From positions 1 through 22,454 of the IMG/VR virus record IMGVR_UViG_3300045977_000002: a stretch of DNA of 22,454 nt, one strand, 5' to 3'. Below the pieces are notes generated by a model, which saw only the letters and a program-made list of their open reading frames with translations, did no database searches and was not told the DNA's origin. The translations under genes were made by a program, and so were the position numbers. This DNA comes from a virus. Below, piece by piece: positions 14,151-20,785 of the stretch; the stretch's first letter is position 1; each line of letters begins with the position of its first letter.

Positions 14151-15058
14151 TGGCGACTCGGTTCTATATCAATAACTTTACTTCACTATTCATTCCTGCG
14201 ACTCTTAAGGGCGCATGGAATAGTGTCCCTACTGCACGTGCCTTTATGATGGGGACCACTAAATTTGGTGGTCTGATTACAACTGCTGTAGAAACTGAAA
14301 CTGTCACAACAGCGCCATTTAGTGTCCATTTACTGCGTGGAATTTCATCCAAACTTCAGGCACAGACTATTTCAGGGGATGTAAATGTAATTCTTGGAGT
14401 AGTTCAAAGTGCAGCAGATGCAGATAACTTCTGGCATCTTCATATTTACGTAACTCAGGGTGATACTGACGCAGTAAGAGGGACACTCTTAAACAACTAC
14501 TTGGAAAGTGGTACAAATGAGTGGCCTACTGGGGCAGTTGGAATTGCATTACAGGCTCCCCCACCCTTATCCCCTGTAAATGCTTTATCAGGAGATAGGA
14601 TTGTAGTTGAAATTGGATTTGTCGCCCGAAATGTAACAGCTATTTCAAGAGGCGGGACTATATACTATGGAACACAAGTAAGTACCACATTTGACGATGC
14701 TCCTGACCTATCGGTAACTGATAATACGGTACTTCAAGAAGCAGGAAGTATCAACTTCTCACAAACTATTCTATTTGAACCTGTACCTATACAGATTTCA
14801 CATCAACAGGTTCAAGTTGCTAATAATCAGCCTGCTGCTGCATTCATAGCGCACGAAGTTGTACAAGTAGCTGGTAATCCACCTGCACCTACGCGCATTG
14901 CTCATATGGTTGTGCAGGTAGTTAGTGGGACACCAATACCTCTACCTGATTTGAGTGGAATTTACTACATAAATCCTGCTTTACGTCGTGATAGATACTA
15001 TGCAATGGACAGGAAGATACCAAATCCCACGGTGAAGACAGCATTGTTAGGTGAGTAG
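14150..15058 (+). CDS. Tail appendage protein with C-terminal H-x-V-V-Q-V repeats
   Basis: The 302-residue beta-rich protein (F-Y-I-N-N-F-T-S-L-F; F-W-H-L-H-I-Y-V; I-V-V-E-I-G-F-V-A-R) is probably a tail surface protein. From about residue 215 it carries three tandem repeats, Q-I-S-H-Q-Q-V-Q-V-A, I-A-H-E-V-V-Q-V-A and I-A-H-M-V-V-Q-V-V, spaced 17-18 residues with proline-rich linkers. These resemble the repeats of the gene at 17592-17855. The end is basic (A-L-R-R-D-R-Y). The start shares a base with the preceding TAA (TAATG) and the stop is TAG. I do not recognise a named family. Confidence 0.75.
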   Translation: MATRFYINNFTSLFIPATLKGAWNSVPTARAFMMGTTKFGGLITTAVETETVTTAPFSVHLLRGISSKLQAQTISGDVNVILGVVQSAADADNFWHLHIYVTQGDTDAVRGTLLNNYLESGTNEWPTGAVGIALQAPPPLSPVNALSGDRIVVEIGFVARNVTAISRGGTIYYGTQVSTTFDDAPDLSVTDNTVLQEAGSINFSQTILFEPVPIQISHQQVQVANNQPAAAFIAHEVVQVAGNPPAPTRIAHMVVQVVSGTPIPLPDLSGIYYINPALRRDRYYAMDRKIPNPTVKTALLGE

Positions 15059-15060
15059 TC

Positions 15061-15372
15061 ATGGCAAAGGGTGCGGCGCTATCAGAAGCTAGTGTTGGTG
15101 AGAATATATCTCACTTTGCGTCTATACGTATTCGAGTGAATGGTACTGGTAGTCTCAAAATGAAGGTATCTTCACTTGATGACGTTAGAAGTAAGGAGTT
15201 AGTACCTTTCACGATGCAAACGACGAACAGGATTATTCCGACGCGCATCGTGAATTTCATGGAGCAAAGGGCTGCATTTGAATTAAAGACAACAGAAATG
15301 AACGAATTTATGAGAATTAATCGAATTGTTGTCTTTGTAAAGGAAGTTTTCACGTCATATCCGGGGTCGTAA
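15061..15372 (+). CDS. Small beta-rich tail-region protein, unknown function
   Basis: This 103-residue protein alternates short beta segments (S-I-R-I-R-V-N-G-T-G-S-L-K-M-K-V) with charged turns and ends F-V-K-E-V-F-T-S-Y-P-G-S. It starts two bases after the previous stop and ends one base before the next gene. The N-terminal part looks like one face of a beta sandwich. Context places it in the tail-appendage operon. It may be an adaptor between fibres, but no defined motif supports that. Confidence 0.7.
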   Translation: MAKGAALSEASVGENISHFASIRIRVNGTGSLKMKVSSLDDVRSKELVPFTMQTTNRIIPTRIVNFMEQRAAFELKTTEMNEFMRINRIVVFVKEVFTSYPGS

Positions 15373-15373
15373 T

Positions 15374-15808
15374 ATGGCGTTTAGACCACCTAAGAAACAG
15401 CCTGAATTTGCAGATTTAATTGGAATTTTAGCACAGAGTAAAACTGAGCTAGGTAATGCTACATACCAAACTATTACAGAAATAATCAACAGATTAACTC
15501 AATTAAAACTAATCATAAATGAAGCAATTGATGGAAAAATAGACGATGGTGACGCAACTAAGAAATTCGCTACGAAATTCGCTACATATCTAACTGAACA
15601 AGATGAAACTGGACAGTTACCCAATTCATTACAACTACTTGCTGGTCTTAATCTCTCTTTTGATACTACTATTCCAAATAAACTTACTATCAATGCAACT
15701 GGGGGTGCCGGTGCAGACCATGTTCCAATGAGTACTGGTGCAGAACCACTAGAAATCATGTCGGACGGCGCGGGTCAGGTGCTTTTGGTGGCGTTTGAAG
15801 GACCATGA
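15374..15808 (+). CDS. Tail fibre-associated protein, coiled coil then beta end
   Basis: The 144-residue protein begins R-P-P-K-K-Q-P-E-F-A-D-L-I-G-I-L-A-Q-S-K and has a helical segment with I-I-N-R-L-T-Q-L-K-L-I-I-N-E. It then changes to a glycine-rich beta end (A-T-G-G-A-G-A-D-H-V-P-M-S-T) typical of short fibre domains. Residues Y-Q-T-I recall Y-Q-T-F at the start of the next protein. The stop overlaps the next start (ATGA), so the two are likely co-translated and may form one fibre. Confidence 0.7.
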   Translation: MAFRPPKKQPEFADLIGILAQSKTELGNATYQTITEIINRLTQLKLIINEAIDGKIDDGDATKKFATKFATYLTEQDETGQLPNSLQLLAGLNLSFDTTIPNKLTINATGGAGADHVPMSTGAEPLEIMSDGAGQVLLVAFEGP

Positions 15809-16539
15809 GCGATACTACATACCAAACATTCCAGCATTACGGGACAAATGCAGAGAGACTTGCATTCACCCCTAATCCTGCGTCTGGAATTAAGCCTATT
15901 TACATCTGGTACGAGACTGATACTGGCAATGTATTCCTTTATCATACAGCATGGGTTCCAATTTCGGGTTCTGGTGCTCCAGTAGGCGCACACGCAACGA
16001 CACATGAGCCGGGTGGTAGTGATGCAATGGCAGTTGATGCCATTCCAGCTACAGGCTCTCTCAGAACCCTAGGAACTGGTTCTAATCAGGCTACAGCAGG
16101 TAATGATGCGCGTTTGTCAGATGCTAGAACTCCATTACCTCACGCTGCAAGTCACGCAGCAGGAGGAAGTGACCCATTACCTATTGTAAGGAAGCAAATT
16201 ACACTAGTCGTAGACAATGGAACTCTACCTCTCACGACTGGATATAAGGCATGGATTTCAATGCCTGTGGCTGGTACGTTGATGAAGTGGCGTCTTTTGG
16301 CAGATGTTGTAGGGTCTGTTGTAATAGATGTGTGGAAGGACGTATTCGCAAATTATCCTCCTACCGTGGCGGATACGATTACAGCAGCAGCGAAACCTAC
16401 GCTGAGTTCTGCATTATCAGCGGAATCGAGCACATTGACAGGATGGACGACTACATTTAATGCAGGTGATATATTTGCATTCAATGTAGATTCAGTAGCT
16501 ACGATAAAGAAACTCTCCCTCACGTTGGAGTTTGAATAA
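15805..16539 (+). CDS. Tail fibre protein with HxxTHxPGGSD and GNDARLSDARTP motifs
   Basis: The 244-residue protein carries A-H-A-T-T-H-E-P-G-G-S-D at 62-73 and T-G-S-N-Q-A-T-A-G-N-D-A-R-L-S-D-A-R-T-P at 91-110, followed by H-A-A-S-H-A-A-G-G-S-D at 113-123. These repeats are well known in trimeric tail fibres of many phages, where they form intertwined beta structure. The C-terminal third (V-V-I-D-V-W-K-D ... L-S-L-T-L-E-F-E) is a separate beta domain, likely receptor-facing. The start overlaps the previous stop (ATGA) and its own stop overlaps the next ATG (TAATG). Confidence 0.85.
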   Translation: MSDTTYQTFQHYGTNAERLAFTPNPASGIKPIYIWYETDTGNVFLYHTAWVPISGSGAPVGAHATTHEPGGSDAMAVDAIPATGSLRTLGTGSNQATAGNDARLSDARTPLPHAASHAAGGSDPLPIVRKQITLVVDNGTLPLTTGYKAWISMPVAGTLMKWRLLADVVGSVVIDVWKDVFANYPPTVADTITAAAKPTLSSALSAESSTLTGWTTTFNAGDIFAFNVDSVATIKKLSLTLEFE

Positions 16540-17591
16540 TGTCTCTCCTTGACATGAATTCATTTGATAATTATACTGCTATACTGAGCAGATGGACCAG
16601 TGTGAACGTAGGTGCATTTGCGAGTAATACAATTGGTGCCTTTGGACGGCATAGCAGTAATGGTTATCGTGCATCTAATACATCAGGTGGAGCATCAGGG
16701 CGTGTTGCTCACATAAACAAAACTTATACACCTTCTGGTGTTGGATTCGTAATAGGTTTTTCTTATAAGTCGTCAAATCCAATTGGTGGACCCAATCTCT
16801 TTTGTTCTATCAATGATACTGGAGTAGTTCAGGTAGGTGTAGTACTGAATCCTGCTGGAACTCTCTCACTAGTACGAGGTTCAACTATAATAGCAACATC
16901 TGTTCTTGGATTGACTACTGGTGTACAATATTACATTGAATTTGATGGAACTATTGACCCTGCTGCTGGAGCATTATCTGTAAGAGTCAATGGTGCCTTA
17001 ACACCCTGGGTTACATTCAGTGGTAATACTCGAAATACTGCAAATACAGTTTGGAATGGTTTGTCACTTGGATTGATGATTAACAATCTGATTGTCAGTG
17101 ATGGAGTTCATGATTTTGATGATTTGTATGTACTTGATAAATCAGGTTCCGCACCGTGGAATGCATTCCTTGGTGATGTAAGAGTAGATGTACGTAATCC
17201 TACTGCTGCTGGTGCTACTACTGGATTTACTCCATCTGCTGGTAGTAATTTCCAAAATGTGGATGACGTAGCACCAAATGACGATACGGACTTCAATTCT
17301 GCTGCTGCCGCTCCTGCAACAGATACATTCGTGTTCCAAGATGTACCTGTAGCTGGTGCTATAATTTACGGTATTCAGCATTGTATCTATCTGAGAAAGA
17401 CAGATGCAGGTATTTGTACTGTAGCTCCAGTTGTTAGACATTCTGGAGTAGATAACGTAGGTGCAAACATTACACCGGGTACTAGTTATGCATTTGGACT
17501 TGCACTGAATCCAACCAATCCAGGTACAGGTCTACAGTGGACTGAAGCAGGCTTTAATGCGGCTGAATTTGGATATCAACGGACTACGTAA
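16539..17591 (+). CDS. Tail appendage protein with LamG-like N-terminal domain (paralog 2)
   Basis: This 350-residue protein matches the design of the one at 13080-14150: a beta-sandwich domain (G-F-V-I-G-F-S-Y-K-S; Y-Y-I-E-F-D-G-T; D-F-D-D-L-Y-V-L) followed by W-N-A-F-L-G-D-V-R-V-D, A-G-A-T-T-G-F-T-P-S-A-G-S-N-F-Q-N-V-D-D and D-T-D-F-N. The G-D-V-R-V-D ... F/W-T-P-S-x-x-x-N-[FW]-Q-N-V-D-D core is shared by both. It is probably a virion surface protein, with possible glycan binding by its LamG-like fold. The two genes look like diverged duplicates separated by the fibre genes. Confidence 0.78.
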   Translation: MSLLDMNSFDNYTAILSRWTSVNVGAFASNTIGAFGRHSSNGYRASNTSGGASGRVAHINKTYTPSGVGFVIGFSYKSSNPIGGPNLFCSINDTGVVQVGVVLNPAGTLSLVRGSTIIATSVLGLTTGVQYYIEFDGTIDPAAGALSVRVNGALTPWVTFSGNTRNTANTVWNGLSLGLMINNLIVSDGVHDFDDLYVLDKSGSAPWNAFLGDVRVDVRNPTAAGATTGFTPSAGSNFQNVDDVAPNDDTDFNSAAAAPATDTFVFQDVPVAGAIIYGIQHCIYLRKTDAGICTVAPVVRHSGVDNVGANITPGTSYAFGLALNPTNPGTGLQWTEAGFNAAEFGYQRTT

Positions 17592-17855
17592 ATGGCTGAT
17601 GCTCGTATATCTCAAGATACAGTTGAAATACTAAGTCAACCTACGGCCATTGATGCACGAGTTTCACAGGATGTAATTGAAATACTGAATCAACCTATAC
17701 CAGCGGCCAGAATTACGCAAGATGTAATTGAATTACTTCATTCTCCGCCTGCTGATGCTAGAGTGAGTCAGTACATAGTTGAAATATTAGCTCAAAATAT
17801 TGAGGGGTTTGAGCGTGGTTACGCATACATCGACGAAATATTTGGGATAGGATGA
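17592..17855 (+). CDS. Small tail-region protein of four A-R-[IV]-x-Q-x-V-x-E-[IV]-L repeats
   Basis: The 87-residue product is mostly four tandem repeats of 17-18 residues: A-R-I-S-Q-D-T-V-E-I-L, A-R-V-S-Q-D-V-I-E-I-L, A-R-I-T-Q-D-V-I-E-L-L and A-R-V-S-Q-Y-I-V-E-I-L, starting at residues 4, 22, 39 and 56 and joined by proline-rich linkers. A short aromatic, acidic tail (G-Y-A-Y-I-D-E-I-F) follows. This repeat is known to me in phage tail-region proteins, where its role is unclear; a repetitive beta structure on a fibre is likely. The ATG follows directly on the previous TAA and the stop overlaps the next ATG (ATGA). Confidence 0.78.
   Translation: MADARISQDTVEILSQPTAIDARVSQDVIEILNQPIPAARITQDVIELLHSPPADARVSQYIVEILAQNIEGFERGYAYIDEIFGIG
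17601..17789 (+). repeat. Four tandem peptide repeats (51-54 bases per unit)
   Basis: The repeat units of the 87-aa protein start at about 17601, 17655, 17706 and 17757. The amino-acid pattern is conserved while the codons have drifted, so this is an old duplication under selection at the protein level and not a recent DNA expansion. Confidence 0.75.
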
Positions 17856-18223
17856 TTAGGTCATTTTGTCCAGAAGATTTAGATGAACTGAGGAAAATTC
17901 ATGAGCAGTATTTTGCAAATGAATTCAATTTCCCTGACTTTATGAACTTCATTTGTGTATTCGTAATAGAGGACGAGAAGGGAATCATAACAGCAGGTGG
18001 AATACGTGACATTGCTGAATGTGTTGCAGTTACTAACATGTCACGCGCACCCAAAGAACGATTAGCGGCATTATACCAGCTTCTTGATGCGTCAGTCTTT
18101 GTATGTGGCAAATCGAAATACGACCAAATGTACGTGTGGAGTCAAAACCCGAAGTACACACGCAGATTGATGAGAAATAACTTCAGATTACCACAAGGTC
18201 AGTCACTAATTCTAGATTTGTGA
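17852..18223 (+). CDS. GNAT-like acetyltransferase family protein
   Basis: The 123-residue protein opens M-I-R-S-F-C-P-E-D-L-D-E-L-R-K-I-H-E-Q-Y-F, the strand-helix start typical of the GNAT fold. Then come I-C-V-F-V-I-E-D, G-I-I-T-A-G-G-I-R-D and a C-terminal Y-T-R-R-L-M-R-N-N-F-R-L. Where a full GNAT has the acetyl-CoA loop Q/R-x-x-G-x-G/A, this protein reads R-A-P-K-E-R-L-A-A-L, so catalysis is uncertain. Similar GNAT-like proteins occur in phage structural operons, with substrates unknown. The ATG overlaps the previous stop (ATGA). Confidence 0.72.
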   Translation: MIRSFCPEDLDELRKIHEQYFANEFNFPDFMNFICVFVIEDEKGIITAGGIRDIAECVAVTNMSRAPKERLAALYQLLDASVFVCGKSKYDQMYVWSQNPKYTRRLMRNNFRLPQGQSLILDL

Positions 18224-18229
18224 GGACAT

Positions 18230-19222
18230 ATGGGTTCTAATAACAACAAAAATCAAGGATACGGACCCAACCCCGGTAGGTCTGGTAGTGACCCTCGTGG
18301 TAGGTCACAGAATCAAGCCCAATACCAGCAACAGAGGTATGAATCACAACAAGGTCCAATGGTTAATGCATTCGCGCATAACTATGGACGTGGTTCAGAG
18401 GCTAATTACGGCGATTACATGGACATAATGAACCAGTATCGCGGTATTGCCTCTGGTGAGGGTGGTGATGGAGGGGGCGGTGGCGGAGGTGGTGGAGGTG
18501 GTTATTCACCTGAGTTGATTGGGTATAAAGACCCATTCAATTCATATGCAGGCTTTACAGAGTTCTCCAATACAGGTGGATACAATGCCGCTGACATGGC
18601 TAATCTACGTGCGCGTGGAGTTTCTCCCATACGCGCAGCATATGCAAATGCCGAACGAGAAGTACAGAGACAGCGAGCATTACAGGGTGGATACTCACCC
18701 AATGCCATTGCAGCACAAGTAAAGATGGCGCGTGAACAGGGTCAGGGTATGGCTGATGCTGTTCAGAACGTAGAAGGTGGAATTGTTGACCAGAGGAATA
18801 GAAATAAACTCTCTGGTTTGTCTGGAATGAGTGATATTGAGAAGCAGAGACTAGCTGCTGACCTTGAAGTAGCCAAATTCAATGCACAAGCAAAGATGAG
18901 TGCTGCTGCTGCTAGTTCTGCTGCTAGTGCTGCTGGTAGACAAGCCAGTATGCAGAATAGATTGTCTGCACTGAGTGGTATGAGGCAATTGTATGGAACT
19001 ACACCTGGTATGTCCGAAACATTCGGTAATCAGTTGTTACAGGGTGTTGGACAGGGTGGTACATTTGGCCTCAATTTGATGGGTAGAGAGAATGAAGGTG
19101 CCCAACTTCCGGGTAGATTTGAACAAACTACTGGTCGTATCAGAGAAATAGGTGATATTGCTGGTAGAGTAGCAAATCCAATTATTGACTATTATGAGAA
19201 TCGTCGTAAAGGACGGGAATAG
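18230..19222 (+). CDS. Glycine/alanine-rich probable internal virion protein
   Basis: The 330-residue product starts with a disordered Asn/Gln/Gly region (M-G-S-N-N-N-K-N-Q-G-Y-G-P-N-P-G-R) and has a run of eleven glycines near residues 83-93. The remainder is an alanine-rich helical part (A-E-R-E-V-Q-R-Q-R-A-L-Q-G-G-Y-S-P-N-A-I-A-A-Q; A-A-A-A-S-S-A-A-S-A-A). Helical, low-complexity proteins just after the fibre genes of short-tailed phages are often ejection proteins stored in the head and released into the host. That role is inferred from composition and position. Start ATG 18230 follows GTGAGGAC. Confidence 0.7.
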   Translation: MGSNNNKNQGYGPNPGRSGSDPRGRSQNQAQYQQQRYESQQGPMVNAFAHNYGRGSEANYGDYMDIMNQYRGIASGEGGDGGGGGGGGGGGYSPELIGYKDPFNSYAGFTEFSNTGGYNAADMANLRARGVSPIRAAYANAEREVQRQRALQGGYSPNAIAAQVKMAREQGQGMADAVQNVEGGIVDQRNRNKLSGLSGMSDIEKQRLAADLEVAKFNAQAKMSAAAASSAASAAGRQASMQNRLSALSGMRQLYGTTPGMSETFGNQLLQGVGQGGTFGLNLMGRENEGAQLPGRFEQTTGRIREIGDIAGRVANPIIDYYENRRKGRE

Positions 19223-19224
19223 TC

Positions 19225-20778
19225 ATGGCAATGTCTGACATTCAAAGAATACGCCAGCAGTACATCTTCAATCCTGTTGAAGATATTACAGGTGGTGGTA
19301 TGGGCATGGGAGATTTTGGCTACGCACCGAGAGGTGGTGGGGGGTATAATATGCCTCCTATTGGGGACGAAGGTCCATCACGTAGCCCTTTTGACTTTAG
19401 ACAAGAGCCTACACCTACATTTCCTGATATGGGGATACAAGCTCCTCGTGTAGACCCATTACAGCAAGTAGGTGCGCCTTCACCACCAGTAGCTAATTCG
19501 CAGTATGACCCTAATAAGTCATTGGATGCTACAATTGAAGCAATAAACAGGGTCTATACGCCTGAAACAGTAGACAGGGATAGATTCCGCGCACTTCTAG
19601 ATAAAGCACCTGAGCGTGGTTCACCATCATTTGCACGCTCTCTAGTAGCTGCTGGTCTATCTCTAAAGGCACAAGACCCTATAAAGACTGCTGAACAAGT
19701 AATGTATGCTCCATATCTGCGTGACATGGCAGATTGGACTGCAAAGGCTGACCCATTTTCTAAGGCTGCACAACTAGAGAATACAGCAAATATCAATGAG
19801 AGGACTCTAGCAGGTAATGTAGTTACTGCTCACACGCAGGCAGAAAGACTTGCAGAACAGGCTAGACAAGCTGACCAAAAGGCTGAAATCTCTCGTATTC
19901 GTGCTATGGCAGACCAAGCCAGAGCCGCCAAATGGACGATTGTAACGAAAGGTAACACTGTAATTGCAGTTAGTCCAGATGGTACACAGACTCGTAATCT
20001 TGGTACTATCCCCGGTGTAATGACGGAATCAGAAAAGATTGCACTGGAAGGTAAGTGGGACGTAGAGACTGCAAAAGCGCGTGGAGAATCTGCACTAGCA
20101 GTTACTAATGTACGTGAATCTGAGTTGTATCAGGATTCACAGGGTAATATCTTTGAATGGAATCAAGCTACAAAGTCAATGATTCCACGTACAGGTAATT
20201 CTCCTGTACCAGTAGGAAACATCAATAGGATTGGAACTCCATCACAGTCACAACCACCAAGAGGTCCGAACGCACCCAGAACTAATACACTAGAAGATAT
20301 ACGCATCCGAAACGAGAAGATGCGGAATCTATATGAACTTGACCCTACTGCAAGGAAATGGATTACTAGAAGTCCAGATGGTTCCAGATTCACGATGAAG
20401 AATAGACCTACTATTGGACAGGGGGCTGGTATATTCCCTTGGAGTAGTAGTGGAGCAACTCAACAAGATATAGATGATTGGGATGCAGTTAGAAAGGAAA
20501 TTGACCCTGGTTATGTACCTCCTCCTGCTGGTCAGGCACCTGCTACAGATAAAGGTGTAGGACCAACTGGTACTGGTACTGCACCATCAGGTGGTGGAAG
20601 GGGTCTTGGACCTAGTAGACCACCTACGGGTACTACTACAACTACTATTCCACAACAGGCTGGAAGACAACCAACTAATCAACAGACTGACCAACAGAAC
20701 CCAATGAATAAACGCCGCTCATTTGACGGTGGTAAGACTTGGCAGCACTCTACTGATGGTGGAAAGACGTGGAAGTAG
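19225..20778 (+). CDS. Probable internal virion protein with two C-terminal ASP-box motifs
   Basis: The 517-residue protein has a glycine/proline-rich N-terminal 110 residues, a helical middle rich in Ala, Glu and Arg (A-E-R-L-A-E-Q-A-R-Q-A-D-Q-K-A-E-I-S-R-I-R), and a beta-like segment W-T-I-V-T-K-G-N-T-V-I-A-V-S-P-D-G-T. A Pro/Thr/Gln-rich linker leads to two ASP boxes, S-F-D-G-G-K-T-W and S-T-D-G-G-K-T-W, near the very end. It sits between two other probable ejection proteins. The start ATG 19225 follows the preceding TAG by two bases; ATG 19231 is an alternative. Function is not established. Confidence 0.7.
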   Translation: MAMSDIQRIRQQYIFNPVEDITGGGMGMGDFGYAPRGGGGYNMPPIGDEGPSRSPFDFRQEPTPTFPDMGIQAPRVDPLQQVGAPSPPVANSQYDPNKSLDATIEAINRVYTPETVDRDRFRALLDKAPERGSPSFARSLVAAGLSLKAQDPIKTAEQVMYAPYLRDMADWTAKADPFSKAAQLENTANINERTLAGNVVTAHTQAERLAEQARQADQKAEISRIRAMADQARAAKWTIVTKGNTVIAVSPDGTQTRNLGTIPGVMTESEKIALEGKWDVETAKARGESALAVTNVRESELYQDSQGNIFEWNQATKSMIPRTGNSPVPVGNINRIGTPSQSQPPRGPNAPRTNTLEDIRIRNEKMRNLYELDPTARKWITRSPDGSRFTMKNRPTIGQGAGIFPWSSSGATQQDIDDWDAVRKEIDPGYVPPPAGQAPATDKGVGPTGTGTAPSGGGRGLGPSRPPTGTTTTTIPQQAGRQPTNQQTDQQNPMNKRRSFDGGKTWQHSTDGGKTWK

Positions 20779-20785
20779 GTGAATA

